NCBI RefSeq assembly: GCF_019805165.1
Contig: NZ_RWIJ01000003.1
Location: 310,001-374,000, forward strand
Length of the DNA stretch: 64,000 nucleotides
DNA from: Azospirillum sp. 412522
GTDB lineage: Bacteria; Pseudomonadota; Alphaproteobacteria; Azospirillales; Azospirillaceae
Direction of reading: 5' to 3'
Program-made: the position numbers and the translations under genes
The notes under the pieces: model-generated
What the model was told of the DNA's origin: nothing
Seen by the model: the letters and a program-made list of their open reading frames with translations, nothing else
The model's database searches: none
In this document: piece after piece, positions 18,699-27,153 of the stretch
Numbering within the stretch: position 1 is the first letter of the stretch
Layout of the letters: each line of letters begins with the position of its first letter

Positions 18699-19462
18699 CC
18701 TTTCAGAAAGAAGCGGCGCCTGGCGCCAAGACCAAGGAATCCGGGTTCGCCGAAACCATCAAGACGGTGATCTTCGCCGTGCTGATCGCCTTCGGCGTGC
18801 GGACCTTCGCCTTCGAGCCGTTCAACATCCCGTCAGGGTCGATGATCCCGACCCTGCTGATCGGCGACTACCTGTTTGTGTCGAAGTTCAGCTACGGCTA
18901 CAGCAAATATACGGTCGGTTTCGGCCTGCCGCTGTTCGAGGGCCGCATCCTTGGCTCCATGCCGGAGCGGGGCGACGTGGCGGTGTTCAAGCTGCCGCGC
19001 GACAACAAGACCGACTACATCAAGCGGGTGATCGGCTTGCCGGGCGATACCGTCCAGATGATCGGCGGCATCCTGCACATCAACGGCCAACCGGTGAAGC
19101 GGGAGCGGATCGAGGATTACGTGACAACGGACTCGCTGGGCCGCAGCATCCGCACGGCGCAGTTCATCGAAACGTTGCCCAACGGCCGCACCCACCGCAT
19201 CATCGAGGAGTCGGACAACGGCCCGCTCGACAACACCCCGGTGTTCAAGGTGCCGGAAGGCCATCTGTTCATGATGGGCGACAACCGCGACAATTCGCTG
19301 GACAGCCGCGTGCCGTCGCAGGTCGGCTTCGTTCCCATCGAGAACATGGTCGGGCGTGCCGAATTCCTGTTCTTCTCGCTCGACGAGGGCACGCGCTTCT
19401 ACGAGATCTGGCGCTGGCCGGTCGACCTGCGCTTCAGCCGCCTGTTCAACGGAGTCCGGTAA
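18695..19462 (+). CDS. lepB: Signal peptidase I
   Basis: 255 residues from ATG 18695, inside the acpS stop. One N-terminal membrane helix ([17 protein letters not shown]) is followed by the catalytic serine S49 in [12 protein letters not shown]. The general-base lysine K110 is in [11 protein letters not shown], and the late box is [17 protein letters not shown]. It cleaves signal peptides at the outer face of the inner membrane. The order acpS-lepB-rnc-era is a conserved alphaproteobacterial operon. Confidence 0.98.
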   Translation: MTFQKEAAPGAKTKESGFAETIKTVIFAVLIAFGVRTFAFEPFNIPSGSMIPTLLIGDYLFVSKFSYGYSKYTVGFGLPLFEGRILGSMPERGDVAVFKLPRDNKTDYIKRVIGLPGDTVQMIGGILHINGQPVKRERIEDYVTTDSLGRSIRTAQFIETLPNGRTHRIIEESDNGPLDNTPVFKVPEGHLFMMGDNRDNSLDSRVPSQVGFVPIENMVGRAEFLFFSLDEGTRFYEIWRWPVDLRFSRLFNGVR

Positions 19463-20248
19463 GTGTCCAGCGTCACCAAGGCGCCCGCCGATGCGGGCGC
19501 CGGCTCCGAACCCGAGACTGATGGCGCCGTCCAGTCCGCGGATGTCGCAGGTCTTGCGCGTGCGCTCGGCTATGAGTTTTCCAACCCGACGCTTCTGAGC
19601 GATGCCGTCACCCATCCCAGCTTGATGGGGCTGGAGCGCGCCGGCCGGAAGGGGCACAAGGGACCGGGCATCGCCTATGAGCGATTGGAGTTCCTGGGCG
19701 ACCGTGTCGTCGGGCTGGTGGTCGCGCAGTGGCTGCTGGAACGCTACCCGAACGAGCGCGAGGGCGCGCTGGCCAAGCGGCATGCCGCCCTGGTACGCCG
19801 GGAATCGCTGGGCCGCGTCGCCGATGCCATCGGGTTGGGCGCCTATCTGCGCCTGTCGCCGGCCGAGGCGCAGAGCGGCGGGCGCGAGAACCGCACCATC
19901 CTGGGCGACGCCTGCGAGGCGGTGCTGGGGGCCATGTATCTCGATGGCGGGTTGGAGCCGGTGACGCAGTTCGTCCGGCAGGCGCTGGCCGGCGAGATCG
20001 ACAAGGCGACGCCGCCGCCGCTGGACAGCAAGACGACGTTGCAGGAATGGGCTCAGGGGCGCGGCAAACCGTTGCCCCGCTATGAACTGATCGAACGCAG
20101 CGGCCCGGCGCACGAGCCGCTGTTCATGGTTGCGGTGCACGTTGACGGCATGGATCCGGTCTCCGGTTCCGGCTCGTCCAAGCGCATCGCGGAAAAGAAG
20201 GCGGCCAGCGCGTTGCTGCGCCAGGTGGGAGTGCAAGTCGATGACTGA
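19463..20248 (+). CDS. rnc: Ribonuclease III
   Basis: 261 residues starting at GTG immediately after the lepB stop, with GGAG 8 nt upstream. The catalytic signature YERLEFLGDRVVGL is near residues 72-85. The second acidic cluster is NRTILGDACEAVLGAMYLDG, and a C-terminal double-stranded-RNA-binding domain ends with SKRIAEKKAASALLRQ. It processes rRNA and structured mRNAs. The N-terminal 30 residues are low-complexity. It overlaps era by eight bases. Confidence 0.98.
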   Translation: MSSVTKAPADAGAGSEPETDGAVQSADVAGLARALGYEFSNPTLLSDAVTHPSLMGLERAGRKGHKGPGIAYERLEFLGDRVVGLVVAQWLLERYPNEREGALAKRHAALVRRESLGRVADAIGLGAYLRLSPAEAQSGGRENRTILGDACEAVLGAMYLDGGLEPVTQFVRQALAGEIDKATPPPLDSKTTLQEWAQGRGKPLPRYELIERSGPAHEPLFMVAVHVDGMDPVSGSGSSKRIAEKKAASALLRQVGVQVDD

Positions 20249-21386
20249 CGGTCGCGACGACATCGACAAGACGAAGATAGAGACGCCCGGTTCCGAAGCC
20301 ACGGAGCCCACAGCGGATGCCGCTGGGGATGACGAGACGCTGGGCCATGAGGACGGCGACGTCGGTGAAGAGGACGCCGAAGACGGGGATTTCGAAGACG
20401 GCGACTTTGAGGACGACGAGTTCGATGATGAGGACGCCCCGCGGGGCCAGCCCATCTCCGTGCTGCCGCCCCTGCCGACCATGCCGGAGCATCCGAGTTG
20501 CGGCTTCATCGCGCTGGTCGGCGCGCCGAACGCCGGCAAGTCGACGCTGCTGAATGCGATGATCGGCAGCAAGGTGTCGATCGTCAGCCCGAAGGTGCAG
20601 ACCACGCGCACCCGCGTGCTGGGCATCACCATCCAGGGCGACGCCCAGATGATCTTCGTCGACACTCCCGGCATCTTCAAGCCGAAGCGCCGGCTGGACC
20701 GAGCCATGGTGGCTGCGGCCTGGCAGGGCGCGGAAGACGCCGACGTGATCGGCGTGCTGTACGACGTGTCGCGCCGTTCCATCGACGAGGACACCCGCAG
20801 CATTGTCGCCCGGCTGAAGGAGCAGGGGCGCGAAGCCATCCTGATCCTGAACAAGATCGATCTGGTGAAGCGTGATGTCCTGCTGGGCATCGCCGACACC
20901 TTCCGGCAGGAGGGGATCTTCTCCGACATCTTCATGGTGTCGGCCTCCACCGCCGACGGCGTGGCCCACCTGAAGAGTTTCCTGGCCGCCCGCCTGCCCG
21001 CCGGACCCTGGCATTTTCCGGAAGACCAGATCTCCGACATGCCGATGCGCCTGCTGGCGGCGGAGATCACGCGTGAGAAGCTGTTCCTCCAGCTTCACCA
21101 GGAACTGCCCTATTCCGCCACGGTCGAAACCGAGGTGTGGGAGGAGTTCGAGGACGGGTCGGTCAAGATCTCGCAGGTCATCTTTGTCCAGCGCGAAAGC
21201 CAGAAGGCCATCGTGCTCGGCAAGGGAGGTCAGCGGATCAAGGCGCTCGGTTCCACCGCCCGCCGCGAACTGACGGAGATGCTGGAGCGCCGCGTTCACC
21301 TGATCCTGTTCGTGAAGGTGCGCGAGGGTTGGGTCGACGATCCGGAGCGCTACTCGGCCTGGGGCCTGGATTTCGGCGCTTCCTGA
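20241..21386 (+). CDS. era: GTPase Era, with long acidic N-terminal extension
   Basis: 381 residues from ATG 20241, which overlaps the rnc stop. The G1 motif GAPNAGKS is at residues 94-101, G3 DTPGI follows, then G4 NKID, and a C-terminal KH domain with EVWEEFEDGSVKISQVIFVQ and GQRIKALGS. Era binds 16S rRNA and helps assemble the 30S subunit. Typical Era proteins are about 300 residues; here about 85 precede the G domain, with an acid-rich run at residues 37-66 of repeated ED/DG/FED units. The extension is in frame and no better start is seen close to the G domain. Confidence 0.97.
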   Translation: MTDGRDDIDKTKIETPGSEATEPTADAAGDDETLGHEDGDVGEEDAEDGDFEDGDFEDDEFDDEDAPRGQPISVLPPLPTMPEHPSCGFIALVGAPNAGKSTLLNAMIGSKVSIVSPKVQTTRTRVLGITIQGDAQMIFVDTPGIFKPKRRLDRAMVAAAWQGAEDADVIGVLYDVSRRSIDEDTRSIVARLKEQGREAILILNKIDLVKRDVLLGIADTFRQEGIFSDIFMVSASTADGVAHLKSFLAARLPAGPWHFPEDQISDMPMRLLAAEITREKLFLQLHQELPYSATVETEVWEEFEDGSVKISQVIFVQRESQKAIVLGKGGQRIKALGSTARRELTEMLERRVHLILFVKVREGWVDDPERYSAWGLDFGAS

Positions 21387-21391
21387 CATGG

Positions 21392-21423
21392 AAAGGCCCT
21401 CTCCTGCGGGAGAGGGCCTTTTG
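21392..21423 (+). terminator. Rho-independent terminator after era
   Basis: AAAGGCCCTCTCC (21392-21404), loop TGCG, GGAGAGGGCCTTT (21409-21421), then TTGCTTTT. A perfect 13-bp stem six nt after the era stop closes the pdxJ-era operon. Confidence 0.92.
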
Positions 21424-21452
21424 CTTTTCCGGAGCGTTTGTCTGCTGCCGGC

Positions 21453-21758
21453 TCAGGCCGCCAGCAGACGCAGGTGGCCGTCGAAATCATCAAGCGCGCG
21501 CATCAGGTCCATCATCGCCTGATCGGCCTGGGCACGGGCGAAGGGCCACGCGTCGTCATCGGCCATGTGGGCGGCCTCGATCCGGGCGATGGCGCGATTG
21601 TTCAGGCCGCGAAGACGGTCGAGCGTGCGTTCCCACGTCTCTCGCCGGTCGCTGTCCGCGCGCTCCACCATGGAGCGGAGGGTTTCCATGCGGTCGGTGG
21701 CGCGCAGCACAAGGTCACGGCTCAGCGTGTCGAATGCTTGCCGGTTGCGGCGGCTCAT
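21453..21758 (-). CDS. Small helical protein of unknown function
   Basis: 101 residues from the ATG at 21758, which has AAAGGAGGA ideally spaced upstream; an in-frame TTG start further up is less likely. The protein is Arg/Asp/Glu/Leu-rich and almost certainly all helix (RNRQAFDTLSRDLVLRATDR, then AIARIEAAHMADDD). There is no signal peptide or membrane segment. It is convergent with era and monocistronic. I do not recognise the family. Confidence 0.7.
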   Translation of the reverse strand: MSRRNRQAFDTLSRDLVLRATDRMETLRSMVERADSDRRETWERTLDRLRGLNNRAIARIEAAHMADDDAWPFARAQADQAMMDLMRALDDFDGHLRLLAA

Positions 21759-22231
21759 GAGGTGTCCTCCTTTGATCCTCAACCTTTTTAGACCTCTCGG
21801 TCGGTCGGCAGGATAGCGCCGCGCCGATACTGCGAAAACGCACCGGAAGCGCAGTCGGCACAGCCCGTTTGGGAGATGCCGTCATGCATTTGCGGTGCGA
21901 TAGAGCAGTTGCGGGATGTCCGTCCGAATCCAAATCCCGCCGGGTTGGCCCGATCCGAAAAGGACAAGGCAAACCCGGTGGCCAAGGAAGTCTTCCTGGT
22001 TGGATTGCGTTTCCTCCGGGGCTGGTTTCATCCAACCCGTTGGCGTTTTTATACACCGTCTTTTTGACGACGTTCTTTTGTTTTGATGACGCTTTTGTGC
22101 CGGATTGGCGGTGCGGGGTCAATTCACCCAAAAATCATAGACGGCGCGCAATCTGTCGCAGCCTAAAGGCGAGGGTGTAGACCCGGTATCGGGAGGAAAG
22201 TCGGAAGTGGTAGCCAGTAATGGCAACGTCA
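21759..22231. other. 473-nt intergenic stretch
   Basis: Open frames here look like chance frames. A locally AT-rich part (about 22050-22095, with runs of T) could hold promoter activity for the small gene at 21453-21758, but no clear -35/-10 pair was found. No hairpin terminator for bfd was seen just past its stop at 22232. Confidence 0.4.
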
Positions 22232-22534
22232 TTATTCCGCCGCGACGGCGTAGGCGGGGATAGCCTCGGCGTTCGCCGGCTCCGGGATTGCCGGGCCGCA
22301 GCAGGGGGCTGTTGCCGAGGTCGCTGCGACAGCGGCGATGGTGGTGGCGGCTGCTGCCTGCTGGACCAGGACGGCGCGATGCTCGCTGGCCATGCTGCGC
22401 ATGGTCGGAACGCATTTGCCGCATTGGACCTGACAATTGTGATGGCGGAACACCGAGGCCGGGGTCGTGGCGCCTTGGTCGAGCGCAGCCTTGACCTTCT
22501 TATCGTTCAACGCGTGGCAGATGCAGACGTACAT
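22232..22534 (-). CDS. bfd: Bacterioferritin-associated ferredoxin-like [2Fe-2S] protein
   Basis: 100 residues from the ATG at 22534. The Bfd-type cluster ligands are visible: C4 and C6 in MYVCICHALND, and C38 and C41 in HNCQVQCGKCVPTMR (an extra C34 precedes them). Bfd gives electrons to bacterioferritin to release stored iron. After residue 55 comes an Ala-rich tail of about 45 residues that is not part of the domain and contains a CC pair. No bacterioferritin gene is nearby. A Fur-like box lies about 60 nt upstream, as expected for an iron-starvation gene. Confidence 0.9.
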   Translation of the reverse strand: MYVCICHALNDKKVKAALDQGATTPASVFRHHNCQVQCGKCVPTMRSMASEHRAVLVQQAAAATTIAAVAATSATAPCCGPAIPEPANAEAIPAYAVAAE

Positions 22535-22592
22535 AAGCCCTCGGCGACGGTCGGTTACGGAATGATGTCCTGGGTCCAGCAATAGCTGAGAG

Positions 22593-22607
22593 TGAGAATC
22601 GTTGTCA
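22593..22607. promoter_or_regulatory. Fur-like operator upstream of bfd
   Basis: TGAGAATCGTTGTCA is a 7-1-7 imperfect palindrome that agrees with the Fur consensus TGATAATNATTATCA at 11 of 14 positions. It is 59 nt upstream of the bfd start and could also affect the opposite gene at 22743. Bfd is Fur-repressed in well-studied bacteria. Regulators of the Irr/RirA kind are alternatives in alphaproteobacteria. Confidence 0.55.
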
Positions 22608-22742
22608 ACGCCCCTATTGCGAACGGATCGCATATGGGACCTGTCAGGACGCTTTGTCACATCCTCCTTCGCGCAAGCCCGAAAGGGCCATGCCGCATCC
22701 TTGCGCTTGCAATCGCCGGCCGGCGGCGGTAGCCCGTGGGGC

Positions 22743-23714
22743 ATGGACGACAGCACCCCCAAAAACGCTCCCGACGCCGCCCCGCAAGCCTCGCCCGGCG
22801 CGGTGGTGACTCCGCTCGGCCAGACCGTCTATCTGGCGGCGGACGGCTTCCTCGACGATCTGGTGGCGGAACTGGGGGACGTCGCATCGGTCGACGGCCG
22901 GCTGGTCTTCGCCGACGGCCCGGTGCGGCCCGCCGCCTGGGCGCAGAATATCTGGCACGACCCGGTCCGCATCGAGTTCGCTTCGATCAAGGGCGGCGCC
23001 AAGGCGCTGCGCGGAATTCAGCGGAACTGGGCGCTGTGGTCGCAGCGGCATCACCGCCGTGCCGCCCTGATCCAGGAGAACCTGCCGCACGTGTCGGCCA
23101 AGCCGGTGGTCTTCCCGTCGCCTTTGCCGACGGCGCCGCTGGGCTCCTGGACGCTGATCGACGAGTCCACCATCATCGCCGCCGCGCGCTGCTCCAGCCC
23201 GTTCCGCAACGGCGAGGTCCCCTTCGTCGAGGACCGCAACACCCCGCCCAATCGCGCCTATCTGAAGCTCTGGGAGGCGCTGACCCTGTTCGGAGAGCAG
23301 CCGGGGCCGGGCGACCGCTGCCTCGACCTCGGCGCCTGTCCGGGCGGTTGGACCTGGGTTCTGCATGAGCTGGGAGCGTCGGTGGTCAGCGTCGACAAGG
23401 CGCCGCTCGATCCGGCCATCGCCGCCCTGCCGCGGGTGGAGATCCGCCAGGAGAGCGCCTTCGGCCTGAAGCCGGCGACCGTTGGCCCGGTCGACTGGCT
23501 GTGCTGCGACGTGATCTGCTATCCGACCCGGCTGCTGCGGCTGGTGAACGAGTGGATGGAGAGCGGGTTGGCCAAGCGCTTCATCTGCACCTTGAAGTTT
23601 CAGGCGGAAACCGATCACGAGACCGCCCGAGCCTTTGCCGCGATCCCGGGTGGCCGGGTGCTTCACCTGCATCACAACAAGCATGAGCTGACCTGGATGT
23701 GGCCGGCGAAATGA
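22743..23714 (+). CDS. RlmM/FtsJ-like SAM-dependent RNA methyltransferase
   Basis: 323 residues from ATG 22743; the upstream extension of the frame is not protein-like. The C-terminal half is a Rossmann methyltransferase: CLDLGACPGGWTWVLHELGA for SAM binding, then SVVSVDKAPLDP, CCDVICYP and CTLKFQ with the K-D-K-type catalytic residues, and LHHNKHELTWMW at the end. The N-terminal part has NIWHDPVRIEF and resembles the THUMP-containing region of RlmM, the 23S rRNA C2498 2'-O-methyltransferase. An RlmM-type role is likely but not certain. Confidence 0.85.
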   Translation: MDDSTPKNAPDAAPQASPGAVVTPLGQTVYLAADGFLDDLVAELGDVASVDGRLVFADGPVRPAAWAQNIWHDPVRIEFASIKGGAKALRGIQRNWALWSQRHHRRAALIQENLPHVSAKPVVFPSPLPTAPLGSWTLIDESTIIAAARCSSPFRNGEVPFVEDRNTPPNRAYLKLWEALTLFGEQPGPGDRCLDLGACPGGWTWVLHELGASVVSVDKAPLDPAIAALPRVEIRQESAFGLKPATVGPVDWLCCDVICYPTRLLRLVNEWMESGLAKRFICTLKFQAETDHETARAFAAIPGGRVLHLHHNKHELTWMWPAK

Positions 23715-23724
23715 GTGCCGGCAT

Positions 23725-25305
23725 TCAGGCCAGCGCCCGGCCCTCGGCATGGCCGTAGCTGACGTAGTGCTGCTTGGCGCCGGACAGGCTGCCGCCCACG
23801 GCGGCATTGACGTCGGGATTGGCGGCCAAGTAGGTGGCGGCGTTGAAACCGGTGAGGGAACGCCCCTCGAAGCGGCCGTGCACGATGTAGTGAAGCTCCA
23901 CGGCCTCGCGGTCGCCGCCGAAGGCGGTGATCAGGTCGGGGTTGCTGGCCTCGTAGGACAGCGTGTCGAACAGGGTCGAGTTGCGGCCCTCGCGATAGCC
24001 GTCGGTGATGAAATGGCCGGTCGCCGCGCCGACGTCGCTGCCGAATGCATTCAGCAGGTCGCCGTAGCCGGCCAGATAGTTGTAGGGATCGAAGCCGGTA
24101 AGGCTGCGGCCTTCATAGATGCCGAAGCTGACGAGATGCTGCGTCGCCGCGGCCCTGTCGGTGCCGAAGGCGGCGATCAGATCCGCGTTCGACGCGGTGT
24201 AGCGCAGCGCATCGAAGCTGCCGGAAACCGTGGCCGGCAAGGCCGCGGTGCTGTCGGAAAACCGGAGATATTCGATATTGGTCAGCAGATCGTTGCCGTC
24301 TAGGCCGTGGACGACATAGCGGCCGGCGTCCAGTTGCTGGACGCGGTATTGCGCCCGGCCACCGCTGAACACCGCGGTGTCCGTGCCGCCGCCGCCATCC
24401 AGGACGTCGCCCAGGCCGTTGACCGTGAAGCTGTCGTCGCCGCTGCCGCCCGTCGCCAGCTGCATCTTCGTGCCGTAGGCCAGAGCCAGGAAAACGGTGC
24501 CGCCGGCGCTGCTGAACTGCCCGTCGCGCAGGTCGAGCGATAGCGAGGCGGTCTGGGCGCCGCCGTTCAGGCTGTTGTGCCCGTTGGGATCCCACAGGGT
24601 GATGAATCTGCCGGTGTCGAGCGTGTAGCCGGTGTCGCCGGGGGCCGCGGACATGTTTGCGCCGTAGAGATACTGGATCGCCGCGATGTCGTAGAGGCTG
24701 GGTCCCGTCAGATAACTGCCGGACGGCAGCGCGGCGTTGTCGTTGTAGGACATGATGCTGTAGGCATAATTGTCCGTCGCCGCCGGCAGGTAGGGCATCT
24801 CCGTCCCGTCGCTGGTGCCGGCATTGTAGTTGCCGGGGTGCTTCAGACCCAGCGCGTGGCCGATCTCGTGGATTACCGTCATGTAGCTGTAGCTGCCCGC
24901 CGTCGGGTTGGCGTTCCCGGCACTGTCGTTGGCCAGGAAAACTTGACCACCCTGGGTGCCGGTGGACGGGTAATAGGCATAGGCCGCCGACTGGCCGCTC
25001 TGCCGGTTGGTCCCAAAGGCGACCGCAGCGCTGGCGGCATCGGAAACCTCGACGAACGTGACGTTGGCGACTGCACTCCAGGCCGCCAGCGCCTGCCGGA
25101 CGGCGGCACGCTGGACAGTGTTCATGGCGGCGAAGCCCGCAGCGTCGGCGGAGCCGACCTGCCGCGAACTGGTCAGGAAGCCATAGGTGACGGTGGCGGC
25201 CGCACCGACGGAACCGCCATCCAGCACGGCGCCGTTGTCGCCCCAGTGCGGCGTTCCGCTGGCGAGAAGGGTCGAGATGGTGGCGGACGGCGCAGACTGG
25301 CTCAT
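23725..25305 (-). CDS. Serralysin-like M10 metalloprotease with four 41-residue C-terminal repeats
   Basis: 526 residues from the ATG at 25305. The zinc site HEIGHALGLKH (residues 146-156) and the Met-turn SIMSYN (183-188) mark a metzincin of the M10 group. One weak RTX-like patch (GGSGDD...DVLDGGGGTD, near 287-309) follows. Then come four repeats with a strict 41-residue period, beginning at residues 364, 405, 446 and 487; each has F-(D/N)-x4-Y, a D-(L/V) pair, H-(Y/L/F) and G-x3-EGR. There is no N-terminal signal peptide, consistent with type I secretion. It converges with the methyltransferase gene. Confidence 0.88.
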   Translation of the reverse strand: MSQSAPSATISTLLASGTPHWGDNGAVLDGGSVGAAATVTYGFLTSSRQVGSADAAGFAAMNTVQRAAVRQALAAWSAVANVTFVEVSDAASAAVAFGTNRQSGQSAAYAYYPSTGTQGGQVFLANDSAGNANPTAGSYSYMTVIHEIGHALGLKHPGNYNAGTSDGTEMPYLPAATDNYAYSIMSYNDNAALPSGSYLTGPSLYDIAAIQYLYGANMSAAPGDTGYTLDTGRFITLWDPNGHNSLNGGAQTASLSLDLRDGQFSSAGGTVFLALAYGTKMQLATGGSGDDSFTVNGLGDVLDGGGGTDTAVFSGGRAQYRVQQLDAGRYVVHGLDGNDLLTNIEYLRFSDSTAALPATVSGSFDALRYTASNADLIAAFGTDRAAATQHLVSFGIYEGRSLTGFDPYNYLAGYGDLLNAFGSDVGAATGHFITDGYREGRNSTLFDTLSYEASNPDLITAFGGDREAVELHYIVHGRFEGRSLTGFNAATYLAANPDVNAAVGGSLSGAKQHYVSYGHAEGRALA

Positions 25306-25399
25306 GGGGCTTGTTCTCGCGGCGGTCGGGGACGGCGCCCGGTCGAAGTCCGGAGCCAAGGTTGATACGGAAGACCAGAACGATCTCCCGCGCAACCGG

Positions 25400-26416
25400 T
25401 CAGGCGCGGCGCAGAGCCATTTCGATGGAGGGGCGCAGCATGGAGGCAGCGGCATGGCCGATCTCGACCGCCTCGGCGGCGCGATCGAACTCCAGGATGC
25501 CGATGTGGGCCAGCCGCGGCGCGATCAGCACGTCCGGGGGTTCGCCGGCCAGACGGGACCGGGTGATGCGGTCCTGCATGATGTCGATGGAGCCTGCCAT
25601 CACCTCCAGCGCGTTGGGCATCGGCTTGTGGGCCTGGGCGTCGTCGATCTGGTCGGCCAGGAACTGGGTGCGCCGGCTGGGCTTGCGGCCCAGCCAGGTG
25701 GAGATCTGGCTGGTCAGCTGCGACAGGGCCGGGGAGCCGGCATCGCCACCGGCCACCACCGGTTCCGGCAGCTTGGCCGAGACGGTCTTGCCCACCGCCG
25801 TCTTGCCAGCCGCCGCTTTTCCATTGGCGCGGCCGTTCGGCCGGCCGAGAGGCGACAACTCGCTGTTCAGGTTGACGGCGACCACGACGTCGGCGCCCAG
25901 CGCGCGGCAAAGCGAGACCGGCACCGGATTGACCAGCGCGCCGTCGACCAGCAGGTGGTGCTCGCGCCGCACCGCCGGGAACAGGCCGGGCATGGCGGCC
26001 GACGCCAGCACCGCCGACATCAGCGGGCCGTCGCGCAACCACATCTCGCGCCCGGTCGACAGGTCGGTGGCGACCGTGGCGAAGGGCAGGGGCATATCCT
26101 CGATCAGGACGTTGCTGCGTTCGTTGTCGAAGCGACCGAACGCCTTTTCGGCGGCGACCAGACCGCCGCGGCGGAAAGTGAGGTCGATGATGCCCAGCAT
26201 GCCGAGCCAGCCCATCTTCTGCGCCCAGGCCTGAAGCTCGTCCATCTGGTTGGTCAGATAGGCGGCACCCACCGCGGCGCCGATGGAGGTGCCGCAGATG
26301 ACGTCGGGCTTGATCCCGATCTCCTCCAGCGCGCGCAGGACGCCGATATGCGCCCAGCCCCGCGCCGCCCCGCTGCCCAGCGCAAGCCCGATCTTCAGGT
26401 CGGTTCCCTTCGCCAT
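25400..26416 (-). CDS. Patatin-like phospholipase (RssA/YchK type)
   Basis: 338 residues. The oxyanion loop GSGAARGWAHIG is near residues 14-25, the nucleophile S44 is in CGTSIGA, and the catalytic Asp D158 is in LLVDGALVNPVPV, giving the patatin Ser-Asp dyad. An unusual insertion of Ala/Lys/Gly repeats (GRANGKAAAGKTAVGKT, near 193-209) interrupts the second half. It is 94 nt upstream of the metalloprotease on the same strand. The physiological lipid is unknown. Confidence 0.93.
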   Translation of the reverse strand: MAKGTDLKIGLALGSGAARGWAHIGVLRALEEIGIKPDVICGTSIGAAVGAAYLTNQMDELQAWAQKMGWLGMLGIIDLTFRRGGLVAAEKAFGRFDNERSNVLIEDMPLPFATVATDLSTGREMWLRDGPLMSAVLASAAMPGLFPAVRREHHLLVDGALVNPVPVSLCRALGADVVVAVNLNSELSPLGRPNGRANGKAAAGKTAVGKTVSAKLPEPVVAGGDAGSPALSQLTSQISTWLGRKPSRRTQFLADQIDDAQAHKPMPNALEVMAGSIDIMQDRITRSRLAGEPPDVLIAPRLAHIGILEFDRAAEAVEIGHAAASMLRPSIEMALRRA

Positions 26417-26730
26417 CCGCTTCTCCCGTCGGCGCCCCCGGATCGGAGGCTTGATCTAGAGCTTATCATCTAGGCATCGCCGGCCGGTATCGGAAGCGGC
26501 CGGAAGTGGCACGCCGCCGGAGCACGGGCCATAGCCGGCCGCGAGATGGGAATTGTCGGGAATTTGACCAACCTTTGACATGGATCAGCAGTCCCGAAGG
26601 CACGACTGTGGCATTTCTGTGCCAGTGCGCGGGGAAGAATGCATCGGCGACCGATCTTAACCATGCGTCAACTGGACCCGATGCAATTTCGCTGCGTTGC
26701 AATGTAGTTCTCGAACCCGGAAGGTTTGTC
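26417..26730. other. 314-nt region upstream of the patatin gene and a small membrane protein
   Basis: It contains a short inverted repeat TGGCA-TTTCTG-TGCCA at 26609-26624, part of a longer imperfect symmetry, about 105 nt before the small gene at 26731. No promoter pair could be named with confidence. Confidence 0.4.
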
Positions 26731-26859
26731 ATGGCCGACGAACTGAAGAGCTTCAGAAGGGATTGGAAACGCTGGTCGCCGACGGAGCGGCTGGTTGCCG
26801 TCACCGTGCTGGTCCTGATCGCGCTTCTGGGGGCGCCGGCCGCCGCCGGGCTGTTCTGA
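26731..26859 (+). CDS. 42-residue single-pass membrane protein
   Basis: A basic, tryptophan-containing N-terminus (ELKSFRRDWKRWSPTERL) is followed by one hydrophobic helix (VAVTVLVLIALLGAPAAAGL) ending at the stop. GGAAGG lies 7-12 nt upstream of the ATG. The amphipathic-then-hydrophobic layout is typical of real small membrane proteins, but there is no homology to rely on. A longer in-frame start exists at 26506 without protein-like sequence. Confidence 0.45.
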   Translation: MADELKSFRRDWKRWSPTERLVAVTVLVLIALLGAPAAAGLF

Positions 26860-27153
26860 TCCCACATCCATGTTGATGTCGGCGGCCGTGTGGTTGTGCG
26901 GGCCACAGTGTGGTGTGCCGGCAACTCGGGTGATGGATCAGGTGGCCTCGCGGGGGCGTCTTTACGGCCTATTAACCCTCGCGCCATAGGCTTGGTCTGC
27001 TCGGACAGTTCCTTGGACGGTTGGGCGCCACAAGCGGCCGGAGCGTCGAACCTCCGCCACAAGGGCACCGACGGTGCGCTCGCCGGAGGGCGCGGACCGG
27101 GGAGGTTCCGGCATATTCCGCCAAGGCCTTGCCCCTCTCGCTGGACACGCCCG

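Noticed and set aside
18833..21070. A 745-residue minus-strand open frame
   Set aside because: It is antisense to lepB, rnc and era; composition is that of a shadow frame.
26609..26630. Sigma-54 promoter at TGGCATTTCTGTGC
   Set aside because: The GG and GC pairs are separated by nine bases, not ten, and the -12 element lacks TTGC.
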